DNA from: Streptococcus suis
GTDB lineage: Bacteria > Bacillota > Bacilli > Lactobacillales > Streptococcaceae
Direction: 5' to 3'
NCBI GenBank assembly: GCA_029593505.1
Contig: JAKTNI010000001.1
Span: forward strand, 392,336 to 456,335
Length of the DNA: 64,000 bases
In this document: piece by piece, positions 1 through 8,551 of the stretch
How the letters are laid out: every line of letters begins with the position of its first letter
Numbering within the stretch: the first letter of the stretch is position 1
Notes under the pieces: model-generated
Told to the model about the DNA's origin: nothing
The model's database searches: none
Seen by the model: the letters and a program-made list of their open reading frames with translations, nothing else
Position numbers and translations under genes: made by a program

Positions 1-491
1 ATCGTGACCAAGAAGATGCATTAAGAGAAATTGCCACAACTATCAAAGCTCCTCAAGTGAAAGAAGTTTCAAATAAAGTTGCCAGTCTACAAGAACAATT
101 GCGTGAATTACAAAAAGAAAATACTATTTTAAAAGAGAAAGCTGCTGCTGCCGCAGCAGGTTCTCTCTTTAAAAATGTGCAAGAAGCAAAGGGAATTCGT
201 TATATTGCTAGTCAAGTATCTGTATCTGACGCAAATGCACTTCGTACCTTTGCTGATAACTGGAAACAAAAAGACTATTCTGATGTTTTGGTACTGGTGG
301 CAGCTATCGGTGACAAGGTTAATGTTCTGGTTGCTAGCAAGTCAACGGACATTCATGCAGGTAATCTTATCAAAGTTTTAGCACCAATCGTGGCTGGACG
401 TGGTGGTGGTAAACCAGACATGGCCATGGCAGGTGGTAGTGATGTTTCTGCTATTCAAGAGTTGCTCGATCGGGTAGCTGAAAACTTGTAA
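1..491 (+). CDS. alaS: Alanyl-tRNA synthetase, C-terminal part (runs in from left edge)
   Basis: The open frame enters from the left edge (first full codon at position 3) and ends at 491, so about 162 C-terminal residues are visible. It has a short coiled stretch followed by the DHHA1/C-Ala domain, with the glycine-rich [14 protein letters not shown] motif near the end that is typical of AlaRS. This domain binds the elbow of tRNA-Ala and links the aminoacylation and editing sites; the catalytic and editing domains lie outside the window. A strong terminator follows directly, so alaS closes its transcription unit here. The identification is firm from the C-terminal motif. Confidence 0.93.
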   Translation, partial: RDQEDALREIATTIKAPQVKEVSNKVASLQEQLRELQKENTILKEKAAAAAAGSLFKNVQEAKGIRYIASQVSVSDANALRTFADNWKQKDYSDVLVLVAAIGDKVNVLVASKSTDIHAGNLIKVLAPIVAGRGGGKPDMAMAGGSDVSAIQELLDRVAENL

Positions 492-501
492 TCTATACTG
501 A

Positions 502-536
502 AAAGCTCTTTTATCCAAAGGATAAAAGAGCTTTTT
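502..536 (+). terminator. Rho-independent terminator of alaS
   Basis: Perfect 15-bp stem (502-516 with 520-534), 3-nt loop and a T run, 11 nt after the alaS stop. Confidence 0.93.
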
Positions 537-553
537 GTACGTTCTTCTAGTTA

Positions 554-618
554 TTTTGACAACTTTCATAAACTTTTTGACAAATATAGTTGTCAAAAAG
601 AAAAGGAAATGTTACAAT
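554..618 (+). promoter_or_regulatory. Promoter with repeated TTTTGACAA operator-like motif
   Basis: The promoter reads TTGTCA (590-595), 17 bp, TACAAT (613-618), ahead of the small membrane protein at 683. A perfect 11-bp inverted repeat, CTTTTTGACAA (573-583) and its complement (590-600), overlaps the -35. A further direct copy, TTTTGACAA, lies at 554-562, exactly 21 bp (two helical turns) before the copy at 575-583. This looks like an operator; the XRE regulator encoded at 1825 in the same run of genes is the obvious candidate ligand (inference). Confidence 0.65.
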
Positions 619-682
619 GATATCAAGATAAAGAGATGAAAATATAATTATCCAACAAAAAATAGAAAGAAGGATATTCATC

Positions 683-865
683 ATGAAAAAGATAAACAGT
701 GTTCATATTGTACGATTTGCACAAGTATTTGCAATTGCCTATTTTGCCTTTGTGATACTATCAGATATTATGAAGTGGCAGCGTTTGGACGATCATTATA
801 TGGTCCTTGTTATTTGTATTGTCGCAACTATATCTGGAATTTGGAAGAAACAGGAAGAGGGATAA
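683..865 (+). CDS. Small membrane protein, 60 aa
   Basis: I do not recognise this protein. It is 60 residues long with two hydrophobic segments (about residues 10-28 and 39-54), separated by a short charged loop with KWQRLDDH and ending in a lysine/glutamate-rich tail, so it is probably a two-pass membrane protein. The ATG has an AAGGA Shine-Dalgarno about 9 nt upstream. It is the first gene after the promoter with the TTTTGACAA motifs and heads a run of small membrane-protein genes that includes an XRE regulator, suggesting a co-regulated unit. Following genes are degenerate, so it may be a survivor of a decaying operon. Confidence 0.6.
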   Translation: MKKINSVHIVRFAQVFAIAYFAFVILSDIMKWQRLDDHYMVLVICIVATISGIWKKQEEG

Positions 866-883
866 GAGCAAGAGGAAAACGAA

Positions 884-1210
884 TATGAGTTTTAAGTAAC
901 TGAAAAAAATAGGAAAGGAGCCGTCTTATTAAGTGGACTTTTAACGGTTCCTTGCTATCGGAGTTGGTTGGGTAATTGCTCCATTTTGATAAAAATAGGT
1001 TTCGATATGGAGAAAAAGTTCAAAAGCAAATTGTTTTTAATCAATCGTTGGAGGAATATTATGAAAGTCAATAGCAAGGAAAATAAGCAAAAGGAGATGT
1101 ACTGATGAAACATAAAATTTCAACAAATGTTGCAGCGATTATTATTGCGAGGTCAGCTTGTTTGGCTCTACTGATTTGAGTTGCCTTAGGATTATGTAGT
1201 TTAGGATAAG
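884..1210 (+). pseudogene. Degenerate remnants of small membrane-protein genes
   Basis: No intact gene lies between 866 and 1244, but coding-like stretches remain. Around 917-994 a hydrophobic sequence (GAVLLSGLLT, then after a frame change LAIGVGWVIAPF) looks like one broken membrane segment. Around 1010-1074 a frame reads RFRYGEKVQKQIVFNQSLEE before a stop. At 1104 an ATG with a good upstream AAGGAG opens MKHKISTNVAAIIIARS, which is stopped by an in-frame TGA within the hydrophobic stretch. I read this as two or three decayed small genes belonging to the same operon as the flanking genes. The families are not identifiable. Confidence 0.5.
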
Positions 1211-1244
1211 TTATAGATTGATATTTAATCGAAGGAGAAGAATA

Positions 1245-1812
1245 ATGGAAATTCGAAAGAAATTGTTTGAAGTTAATATCATGGAAGATAAAAAGCTTGT
1301 TTGGGGACTGAATATTCTTGTTGTTGTGCTCTTGGTCCCATTTGCTCTTTCATTTGGAAAGATAGCATTTTCTTTTATTGCTAATATAGAACAAAATTTG
1401 GAATTTACCTTATCAAAGTTATGGATAGAAATGGTTACATTTCTTCTTTATAATAGTTGTGCATGAAGTTATTCATGGTTTGTTCTTCAAACTCTTTTGT
1501 CCTGAAAATCTTGTTAAATATGGGATTAAATGGAAATCAGGTATGGCTTATGCGACCAGTCCGGGATCACTTTACACTCGGATGCAAATGTTAGTTATTT
1601 CCTTAGCTCCCTTTGTAGTAATTAGCTTTGGATTGACGATGGTAGCAAGTTTTGAGTGGATGGATGTCTCTATTTATATCCTACTTGCGACCATGCATGC
1701 AGCTTGTTGTGCTGGAGATTTCTACTATGCTTATCTCTTATTGGTGAAGTATGGCAAAGGAAGTATCCTTGTGGAAGATACAGAAAATGGTTTGATTATA
1801 TATCAAGCATAG
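1245..1812 (+). pseudogene. DUF3267 zincin-like membrane protein, frameshifted
   Basis: Two overlapping frames together make one DUF3267-type protein. The first frame (ATG at 1245, SD GAAGGAG) encodes the N-terminal membrane segment and stops at 1466. The second frame, up to 1812, carries VVHEVIHGLFFKLF, the HExxH zinc-binding motif typical of this family, then two or three more membrane segments. Reading the second frame upstream gives FFFIIVVHEVIHG, so a single-base indel near 1435-1446 splits the gene. A translational frameshift is not excluded, but no slippery heptamer is evident. Neighbours are also damaged, so pseudogenisation is the simpler reading. Confidence 0.72.
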
Positions 1813-1824
1813 AGAGGAAATACG

Positions 1825-2034
1825 ATGGAATATATCTTAAAAAATCGGCTCAAAGAGTTACGAGCTAGAGATAGTCTAAACCAGACAGAACTGGCTAAGT
1901 TGGCTGAAGTGTCTAGACAGACGATTAGTTTGATTGAGCGTGGAGAATATACACCGTCTGTGGTTATCGCTATCCGTATTGCGCGTATTTTTAATGAACA
2001 GTTAGAAAATGTATTTCAGTTGGTGGAGGAGTGA
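1825..2034 (+). CDS. XRE/Cro-type helix-turn-helix regulator, 69 aa
   Basis: A 69-residue protein that is almost entirely one HTH domain: NRLKELRARDSLNQTELAKL followed by the recognition helix in VSRQTISLIERGEYTPS. It belongs to the short YozG-like XRE regulators that typically sit beside small membrane proteins (DUF3169, DUF3278, DUF3267, CPBP) in Firmicutes. It lies 12 nt after the DUF3267 pseudogene with SD AGAGGA, and is probably co-transcribed with it. It likely controls this operon, perhaps through the TTTTGACAA motifs at 554-600 (inference). The C-terminus FNEQLENVFQLVEE is the usual short dimerisation tail of the family. Confidence 0.85.
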   Translation: MEYILKNRLKELRARDSLNQTELAKLAEVSRQTISLIERGEYTPSVVIAIRIARIFNEQLENVFQLVEE

Positions 2035-2036
2035 CG

Positions 2037-2129
2037 ATGCGAAAGACGTTATATGATCAACTGGTTAAGGCAATCAGAAAGAAAAAGGGGAGAATGAAAA
2101 ATGAAGCAAGGAAAATCAACGAAAAATAG
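2037..2129 (+). CDS. Possible 30-aa ORF between regulator and DUF3169 gene
   Basis: An ATG at 2037, three bases after the regulator stop, has a strong GGAGGAG Shine-Dalgarno within the end of the regulator gene. It encodes 30 mostly basic residues (MRKTLYDQLVKAIRKKKGRM...) and overlaps the start of the next gene by 29 nt in another frame. It may be the start of a truncated gene, or a translated leader that couples translation of the DUF3169 gene. Only the ribosome-binding site supports it. Confidence 0.25.
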   Translation: MRKTLYDQLVKAIRKKKGRMKNEARKINEK

Positions 2130-2853
2130 AATAATTAGAAATGTAATTTATCTTCTTTTAAGTGGTCTCGCAGGTGGTTTGATAGGTTTCTTTGGTGCAA
2201 TGTACCATGATAGAGGTTTGTCGTTAGCTATTGGTTTAGAACATATCTTATTTTTTACTAGGATTATGAATGTTATTATATTCGGTATAGCTTTTTATTT
2301 TGGAATATCTGCTAGAGCAGTACATAAGATATATCAAGAGTCTGATATGCAAGACGATGACCTCATTGATGATTTATATAAAAAAATGTATCGCAATCTG
2401 GAGTATGCGACAATATTGTTTAATATAGCAGTTTCAATGACTATTTTAAACTTAGGATTAGGTTTTCAGATGAATTTTTCCAAGTTGAAAGGATTCATTG
2501 CTTTTGGATCAATTGATTTAGGATTATTGCTACTGCTTTCGATATCTCAGCCATTAATCCTAAAGTTAACTCAAAAAATCCGTGAATATAAATTGTCTGC
2601 TTTTGCAACAGTTAAGGAAATGAAAGATTTTGTCGATTCAATGGACGAAGGAGAAAGACAAGCAAATTATGAAGTTAGTTTTCAAATTATTTTTTCTTTA
2701 AACCAAATTATTTTGCCAGGGTTATATGTAGCTTTATTCTTTTTATCTCTTATATTAAAGGAGGCACAGGTAATTGGCTATGTAATCGTTGCATTTATTC
2801 ATATTTATATTAATATCATGAGTATTAAAATGATTCGGCAATATTTCAAGTAA
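2101..2853 (+). CDS. DUF3169 family membrane protein
   Basis: A 250-residue integral membrane protein with six or so hydrophobic segments: two near the N-terminus (about 13-35 and 43-70), a polar loop rich in Asp/Glu (SDMQDDDLIDD), two mid-protein, and two near the C-terminus. Length, layout and partnership with a short XRE regulator match DUF3169, a family without an established function that is common in streptococci. SD GGGGAG lies about 9 nt upstream. It is intact although genes on both sides are broken, which suggests that it, or its pairing with the regulator, is still selected. Confidence 0.75.
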   Translation: MKQGKSTKNRIIRNVIYLLLSGLAGGLIGFFGAMYHDRGLSLAIGLEHILFFTRIMNVIIFGIAFYFGISARAVHKIYQESDMQDDDLIDDLYKKMYRNLEYATILFNIAVSMTILNLGLGFQMNFSKLKGFIAFGSIDLGLLLLLSISQPLILKLTQKIREYKLSAFATVKEMKDFVDSMDEGERQANYEVSFQIIFSLNQIILPGLYVALFFLSLILKEAQVIGYVIVAFIHIYINIMSIKMIRQYFK

Positions 2854-2901
2854 AATAATTGACTATTGGCATAACGGTAGTTGATATATAGAAAGGGTTA
2901 T

Positions 2902-3207
2902 ATGGAACTGGGGTTAATACTGCTTTGTATCTACTTGATTATAAGTCAAGGTAAGAAGTTAAAGAACTTACAACGTGAAGTCAGAAAATTGACCAAAGCA
3001 AAAGGAGAGGATAAAACAATGTCAATGATTTTGGAAGAATTAGTTGGTAGCAAGTGTAGTATTCAATTTGAAGATGATGTTATAGCTTATGAATATACCG
3101 TTCTAGCTATTGATGAAGAATGGGTAAAACTTCGTTATGAGAATAAAAAAGGAAATATCAAAAATTATGTGGTGAGAATTGACAATATTAAACAAATTGA
3201 GTTCTAA
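2902..3207 (+). CDS. Small single-pass membrane-anchored protein, 101 aa
   Basis: I do not recognise the family. From the ATG at 2902 (SD AAAGGG, 4 nt spacing) it has one N-terminal hydrophobic helix (LGLILLCIYLIIS), a basic linker, and a soluble C-terminal domain of about 60 residues with alternating beta-like segments (KCSIQFEDDVIAYEYTVLAI...). The topology suggests a small cytoplasmic or surface-exposed beta domain tethered to the membrane. An internal start at MSMILEEL (AAAGGAGAGG upstream) would give a soluble form. It lies between the DUF3169 gene and a broken DUF3278 gene in the same orientation. Confidence 0.6.
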   Translation: MELGLILLCIYLIISQGKKLKNLQREVRKLTKAKGEDKTMSMILEELVGSKCSIQFEDDVIAYEYTVLAIDEEWVKLRYENKKGNIKNYVVRIDNIKQIEF

Positions 3208-3224
3208 GAAAGGAGATTTTGGTC

Positions 3225-3737
3225 ATGAAAAAAGAAAACATGTATGGTTCGTTTTATTCGTTTCTTTTATGATATTGTAGGAGAAATAGATAAAGATAAA
3301 TATGCAGCCTTGATGAATTTTGGTAATAATATGTACATGTTGTTTACAATTATCATGGTAGTAACATTTTTTATTAGCTTGTTACTTGGAGAAGATATCA
3401 TAGGGATTTCTTTGTTCATAGTTTTTTCTACGCACAGATCAAGAAAGAACGCTTGATCAGTTCTTTGGGGTTAGATATGTTGGTGGTCAGTAAAGAAGAA
3501 CAAGATTGAGCACGTAAAAAGATGATGAAACGTAACATGTTTTAAAGTTTGTATCTTTTCTTAGTCACTCTTATGGTGACGATTGGGTTATGGCATTCGA
3601 ATATTCCTCAGGAAAATGGAACTAGTTCAGTTGTTTATTGGCAGTTTGCAGCTCCAGTGACGATTATTGGAGTTACATTTGTAGGATTCATCGTTTTTTA
3701 TATTGTGAATCGCCTTAAAATCAAATTGGTCTCATGA
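3225..3737 (+). pseudogene. DUF3278-like membrane protein, multiply disrupted
   Basis: An ATG at 3225 with a good AAAGGAG opens a frame that stops after 15 codons. The homologous reading continues in another frame (FIRFFYDIVGEIDKDKYAAL, then two membrane segments), shifts back near 3430 (AQIKKERLISSLGLDMLVV), and then crosses in-frame TGA at 3507 and TAA at 3543 before a last pair of membrane segments ending at 3737. The order of elements fits DUF3278, a family that usually sits next to short XRE regulators. With two frameshifts and two stops it cannot give a full protein. Confidence 0.68.
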
Positions 3738-3853
3738 AGAATGGCCTGTGAAGCAGGAAAAGTTTGATGTTGAGTTTGGAATACTATATAAGGTTCGGAT
3801 ACTATTGTTGTAGATCTTTGAAAAGAAAATGATTATAGAGATGGAGATTAAAA

Positions 3854-4516
3854 ATGAAAATAAAAGAAGTTATTAGTAATTGGAAGTTTATTTTGTTAGG
3901 ATTGGGGATATTAGGGTTTCATATTTTAACGATACGAATAATCTCCTCATTACCTAATTTTGAAGGAAACAATCTAGTGATAGGAGCAGTATTATGGGGA
4001 GGTATGAGTATTGTTTCTTTATGGATTGCATGGAAACTTGGTTTATTTTCCAGTGATAAAAAATGGGGATTTTTAGGAGCAGTAGGTTTTGTAGGCATTG
4101 GTTTTATTATTTTATTTGGTATTAAACTACTTGGTGGGCAAATCCTTATGTTGGAACAAGGGGGTGGACAGACGACTGTCAACCAATCAGCGCTTCAAAA
4201 TAGTGGTTTACCAGCCTTGCTTCTTTTTATCTTCGTTGTTTTGCTTGCACCTACTATAGAAGAATTACTCTTTCGTGGTATTTTAATGGGAAAAGTATTT
4301 GGTAAAGATTCGATTGTTGGTCTACTCTTATCTAGTTTTTTATTTGGACTAAGTCATACACCTACTAATATTGGTTCATGGGTTATCTATGGTGGAATGG
4401 GATTAGTGCTAGGTTTGATTTATCGGTTTTCTGGAAAGTTTTCATATGCAATAGCCTTGCATTTTATCAATAATTTGCTATCTTTTGGTATAATGCTATT
4501 ATTACAACAAGTATAA
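3854..4516 (+). CDS. CPBP family intramembrane metalloprotease (first copy)
   Basis: A 220-residue multi-pass membrane protein of the CPBP/Abi family. The three conserved motifs are present: EELLFRGIL (paired Glu and Arg), FGLSHTP (first His) and the C-terminal HFINN (second His). These are thought to form the metalloprotease site in the membrane. In lactobacilli and streptococci such proteins are often linked to peptide bacteriocin immunity or to regulation, while the substrate is usually unknown. It is followed after 16 nt by a second CPBP gene, and preceded by the broken DUF3278 gene. SD: GAGATGGAG. Confidence 0.85.
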   Translation: MKIKEVISNWKFILLGLGILGFHILTIRIISSLPNFEGNNLVIGAVLWGGMSIVSLWIAWKLGLFSSDKKWGFLGAVGFVGIGFIILFGIKLLGGQILMLEQGGGQTTVNQSALQNSGLPALLLFIFVVLLAPTIEELLFRGILMGKVFGKDSIVGLLLSSFLFGLSHTPTNIGSWVIYGGMGLVLGLIYRFSGKFSYAIALHFINNLLSFGIMLLLQQV

Positions 4517-4532
4517 GAAAGAGGAGTACTAT

Positions 4533-5207
4533 ATGTTGAACTACCTGAAACATTCAGCTTTATTATTTTTATATTTTATAGTCTATCAATTTTTATTAGG
4601 TTTTCTAATGGTTGGTGCTTTCGTGAAGGAGCTTCCAGATATTCCACCTGTTTTGATAGAGAATATTGTCTGGGTGATGGGAATTATTGGAATTGTTCTT
4701 TTAACAGTATTATCTATTGTTTTGTGGAGGGTCGTTTATCCACGTAAAACCATTGATTACAGATATGAGTCTTTAGGATTTCATAAGATTTGTTGGCCAA
4801 TTCTGTTGTATGTTGCTTTTGTGATTTTTCAATTTTTAGTTCCTATACCAGAAAGCACCAACCAACAGCTCGTTGTTGCTTGGATTTCAGATTATCCTAT
4901 TTTAAGTTTCTTTGGAGTTGTTCTATTTGCTCCAATTTTGGAAGAATTGATCTTCCGTGGTTTCTTAGCTACTTATTTCTTTCCTAAAATGCTTGATGGA
5001 ACAGCAGTTGGTTTTTATTTGGGAATTACAGCTACACTGTTTAGTATGATACATGGACCAGCAACCATTCCACAATTTTTATTGTACTTTACAATGGGTG
5101 TAACTCTTGGCTGGCTCTATTTGATTAAACGAGATATTCGCTATTCGATTGCTTTACATATAGCTAATAATTTATTATCTTTTATCCTTGTTTTATTATC
5201 TACATAA
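4533..5207 (+). CDS. CPBP family intramembrane metalloprotease (second copy)
   Basis: A 224-residue paralogue of the preceding gene with the same motifs: EELIFRGFLA, FSMIHGP and HIANN, in about six to eight membrane segments. The N-terminal half differs strongly from the first copy, so this is an old duplication or two independent family members rather than a recent tandem copy. SD AGAGGAG, 7 nt from the ATG. It is the last gene of the rightward run and ends in a strong bidirectional terminator. Both copies are intact while much of the upstream operon is broken. Confidence 0.85.
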   Translation: MLNYLKHSALLFLYFIVYQFLLGFLMVGAFVKELPDIPPVLIENIVWVMGIIGIVLLTVLSIVLWRVVYPRKTIDYRYESLGFHKICWPILLYVAFVIFQFLVPIPESTNQQLVVAWISDYPILSFFGVVLFAPILEELIFRGFLATYFFPKMLDGTAVGFYLGITATLFSMIHGPATIPQFLLYFTMGVTLGWLYLIKRDIRYSIALHIANNLLSFILVLLST

Positions 5208-5212
5208 ACTAG

Positions 5213-5250
5213 AAAAAACAGCTCATTTCATATGTAATGAGCTGTTTTTT
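5213..5250. terminator. Bidirectional terminator between CPBP gene and nrdF
   Basis: Perfect 14-bp stem (5213-5226 with 5237-5250) with A6 and T6 flanks, serving the rightward CPBP gene and the leftward nrdF. Confidence 0.92.
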
Positions 5251-5261
5251 ATTCTAAAGAC

Positions 5262-6221
5262 TTACAATCCGTATAAGTAGTCATCGTCCTGCATAGCTTC
5301 AACCTCGCCAAGTAAGTAGCCATTACCGACTTGTGAGAAGAAATCATGGTTTGAGGTACCTGTTGAAATACCATTCATGATGATTGGATTGACATCGTCG
5401 GCAGAATCTGGGAACAAGGGATCTTGTCCTAGATTCATGAGTGCTTTATTTGCATTGTAGCGTAAAAAGGTTTTCACTTCCTCAGTCCAGCCAACACCGT
5501 CGTATAGGGATTCGGTATAACCTTCTTCGTTTTCGTATAATTGGTAAAGAAGATCGTACATCCAGTCACGCAATTGATCTTGTTCTGCTTCAGATAATTC
5601 ATTGAAGCCAAGTTGGAACTTGTAACCGATGTAGGTACCATGTACGGATTCGTCACGGATAATCAGTTTAATAATTTCTGCGACATTCGCTAATTTATTA
5701 TTACCTAAATAGTATAAAGGAGTAAAGAAACCAGAGTAGAAGAGGAACGTTTCAAGAAATACACTGGCAACTTTTTTTTCAAGAGGTGTTCCATTTTCAT
5801 AGATTTCGTTAATCATTTTTGCCTTACGTTGTAGGTATTCATTGCTATTGGTCCACTCAAATATTTCTTCGATTTCCGACTTGGTATTGAGAGTAGAAAA
5901 GATAGAAGAATATGACTTAGCATGAACGGATTCCATGAATTGAATATTGTTATAAACGGCTTCTTCATGTGGAGTGCGAATGTCGTTACGTAGTGCTTGT
6001 ACTCCAGTTTCTGATTGAAGTGTATCTAAGAGAGTCAATCCTCCAAATACTTTACCTACCAAGTCTTTTTCTTTGGCTGTTAATTTGCGCCAATCATCTA
6101 GGTCGTTTGATAGCGGGATTCGTGTGTCGAGCCAGAATTGCTCGGTTAACTTTTCCCATGTGGATTTATCGATAACATCTTCGATAGCATTCCAGTTTAT
6201 GGCTTTATAATAGGTTTCCAT
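5262..6221 (-). CDS. nrdF: Class Ib ribonucleotide reductase, small (beta) subunit
   Basis: This 319-residue protein houses the dimetal-tyrosyl radical cofactor that starts aerobic reduction of ribonucleotides to deoxyribonucleotides by NrdE. Visible ligands are D66, E97, H100, E157, E191 and H194, and the radical tyrosine is Y104 in HAKSYS. Length is normal for NrdF. It is the last gene of a leftward nrdH-nrdE-nrdF unit, 62 nt after nrdE. No nrdI (the flavodoxin needed for the Mn2 cofactor) is in the window, so it must be elsewhere. The Shine-Dalgarno is weak (GAAAG), consistent with expression from the operon transcript. Confidence 0.96.
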   Translation of the reverse strand: METYYKAINWNAIEDVIDKSTWEKLTEQFWLDTRIPLSNDLDDWRKLTAKEKDLVGKVFGGLTLLDTLQSETGVQALRNDIRTPHEEAVYNNIQFMESVHAKSYSSIFSTLNTKSEIEEIFEWTNSNEYLQRKAKMINEIYENGTPLEKKVASVFLETFLFYSGFFTPLYYLGNNKLANVAEIIKLIIRDESVHGTYIGYKFQLGFNELSEAEQDQLRDWMYDLLYQLYENEEGYTESLYDGVGWTEEVKTFLRYNANKALMNLGQDPLFPDSADDVNPIIMNGISTGTSNHDFFSQVGNGYLLGEVEAMQDDDYLYGL

Positions 6222-6283
6222 GAGTTACATCTTTCATTGTATAATTCTTTTATTGTTTCCAGTTAAATAGCTGATAATAGACT

Positions 6284-8443
6284 TTAAATGACACAAGATT
6301 CACATTGATTTGCACCAATTTCTTCACCGTCATCTGTAAAGGTACGAATGTAGTAGATGGATTTAATACCTTTGTTGAAAGCGTAATTGCGCAGAATAGA
6401 TAAGTCGCGTGTTGTTTGTTTATTATCTTTTTTCCATTCGTAGAGTTCTTTTGGTAGCTCACTACGGAGGAAGAGAGTGAGTGATAGTCCTTGATCTACA
6501 TGTTCTGTTGCGGCTGCATAGACGTCAATAACTTTACGCATATCCATATCATAGGCTGAAGTATAGAAAGGAATTGTTTCTGTTGCTAAACCAGAAGCAG
6601 GGTAGTAGATTTTACCGATTTTCTTTTCTTGGCGTTCTTCAATTCGTTGGGTGATCGGATGGATAGATGCGGATACGTCATTGATATAAGAAATAGAGCC
6701 GTTTGGTGCCACAGCGAGACGGTTTTGATGGTAAAGACCATCTGCTTTTACTTTCTCTCGCAAGTCTGTCCAATCTTGCCCACTAGGAATAAAAATTCCT
6801 TCAAAGAGTTCTTGAACGCGTTTGGATTGTGGTTGGTATTTTCCGGTTACATACTTGTCAAAATAACGACCACTAGCATAAGTTGATTTTTCAAACTGAT
6901 GGAAGGTTGTTTTGCGTTCACGAGCTATATTATTTGATTCTACCAAAGTCCAGTAGTTAAGAAGCATGAAATAGATATTTGTAAATTCAACAGACTCTTC
7001 AGATCCATATTCAATCAACTGTTGAGCTAGATAGCTGTGAAGTCCCATAGCTCCCAAACCAATAGAATGCGCTCGACTGTTTCCGGCTTCAATAGATGGT
7101 ACTGCAGAGATGTGTGAGTGATCCGTCACAAACGTTAAGGCGCGTGTCATTGCACGAACGGAGCGTCCAAAATCTGGGGATTTCATGAGATTAACGATGT
7201 TGGTTGAACCTAAGTTACATGAAACATCTGTTCCCATTGTTACATACTCTTGCGAATCATTGATCCGACTTGGTGTTTGAACCTGTAGAATTTCTGAACA
7301 GAGATTTGACATGATAATCTTACCATCAACTGGATTACTACGATTAGCTGTATCGATGTTGATGATGTAAGGATAGCCAGATTCTTGTTGGAGTTTAGAA
7401 ATTTCTGTCTCTAAATCCCGAGCTTTGATTTTACTTTTACGTATACGAGGATTTGCTACGAGCTCGTCATATTTTTCAGTAATATCAATATAGCTGTAAG
7501 GTATGCCGTATTCTAGTTCAACAGAATAAGGACTAAAAAGATACATGTCTTCATTGTTACGTGCTAGTTCGTAGAACTTGTCAGGAACAGTAATTCCTAA
7601 TGAAAGAGTTTTGACGCGTACTTTCTCATCAGCATTTTCTTTTTTCGTTGAAAGAAAGGCGATGATATCTGGGTGGAAGACATCCAGGTAAACAACTCCT
7701 GCACCTTGTCGTTGTCCGAGTTGGTTGGAGTAGGAGAAGCTATCTTCAAATAGTTTCATAACAGGCACAACGCCTGAGGCAGCTCCCTCATATCCTTTGA
7801 TTGGTGCACCTGCTTCACGCAAGTTACTAAGAGAGATGCCAACACCGCCTCCAATACGAGATAACTGTAATGCAGAGTTGATAGAACGTCCGATTGAATT
7901 CATGTCGTCTGTTACTTGAAGAAGGAAACAAGATACTAATTCACCACGACGAGCTCGACCTGCATTTAAGAAAGAAGGAGTAGCAGGCTGATAGCGAAGA
8001 TGAATCATCTCATTGGCTAAATCAAGTGCTAGTTCTTCATTACCTTCGGCAAAGTAAAGAGCGTTAAATAGCACTCGATCTTCCATACTCTCAAGGTAAT
8101 AAGCACCATCATTCGTTTTAAGAGCATACTGATTGTAGAACTTATAGGCTGCCATGAACGATTGAAATTGAAATTGTTGCTCTTTTAAGAATTGATCAAT
8201 TTTGATGAGGAATTCTGGACGATAGTGTGCTAAAAATTCTTTTTCAATATAGTTTTCTGTCACTAGATAGTCGATTTTGTCTAAAATCGTAGCGAATTGT
8301 TTTGTGTTGGGAATTACATTTTCTTTGAAAAAGGCTTCCAAAGCTTCTTTATCCTTGTGGAGTGGAATTTGTCCATTGATAGGACGATTAATTTCATTAT
8401 TTAGACGGAAGTAGGATACATCGCCCAACTCTTTTAAACTCAT
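6284..8443 (-). CDS. nrdE: Class Ib ribonucleotide reductase, large (alpha) subunit
   Basis: A 719-residue catalytic subunit that reduces NDPs. It has the redox cysteine in VSCFLLQV, the second in SNLCSEI, and the C-terminal CESC pair that is re-reduced by NrdH. There is no ATP-cone at the N-terminus, as usual for class Ib. The order nrdH, nrdE, nrdF matches streptococci. The ATG at 8443 is preceded by AGAAAGAG. A gap of about 100 nt separates it from nrdH, with no clear terminator. Confidence 0.97.
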   Translation of the reverse strand: MSLKELGDVSYFRLNNEINRPINGQIPLHKDKEALEAFFKENVIPNTKQFATILDKIDYLVTENYIEKEFLAHYRPEFLIKIDQFLKEQQFQFQSFMAAYKFYNQYALKTNDGAYYLESMEDRVLFNALYFAEGNEELALDLANEMIHLRYQPATPSFLNAGRARRGELVSCFLLQVTDDMNSIGRSINSALQLSRIGGGVGISLSNLREAGAPIKGYEGAASGVVPVMKLFEDSFSYSNQLGQRQGAGVVYLDVFHPDIIAFLSTKKENADEKVRVKTLSLGITVPDKFYELARNNEDMYLFSPYSVELEYGIPYSYIDITEKYDELVANPRIRKSKIKARDLETEISKLQQESGYPYIINIDTANRSNPVDGKIIMSNLCSEILQVQTPSRINDSQEYVTMGTDVSCNLGSTNIVNLMKSPDFGRSVRAMTRALTFVTDHSHISAVPSIEAGNSRAHSIGLGAMGLHSYLAQQLIEYGSEESVEFTNIYFMLLNYWTLVESNNIARERKTTFHQFEKSTYASGRYFDKYVTGKYQPQSKRVQELFEGIFIPSGQDWTDLREKVKADGLYHQNRLAVAPNGSISYINDVSASIHPITQRIEERQEKKIGKIYYPASGLATETIPFYTSAYDMDMRKVIDVYAAATEHVDQGLSLTLFLRSELPKELYEWKKDNKQTTRDLSILRNYAFNKGIKSIYYIRTFTDDGEEIGANQCESCVI

Positions 8444-8551
8444 AATTCATTGTCTCTTTCTATATTATAAAAAACCAAAAAAAATAGTGACTAAGTACTT
8501 TTGTATCAGTTGAGTTCAACTACCTTTTGAGTATGCCGTTAGACAGATTGT

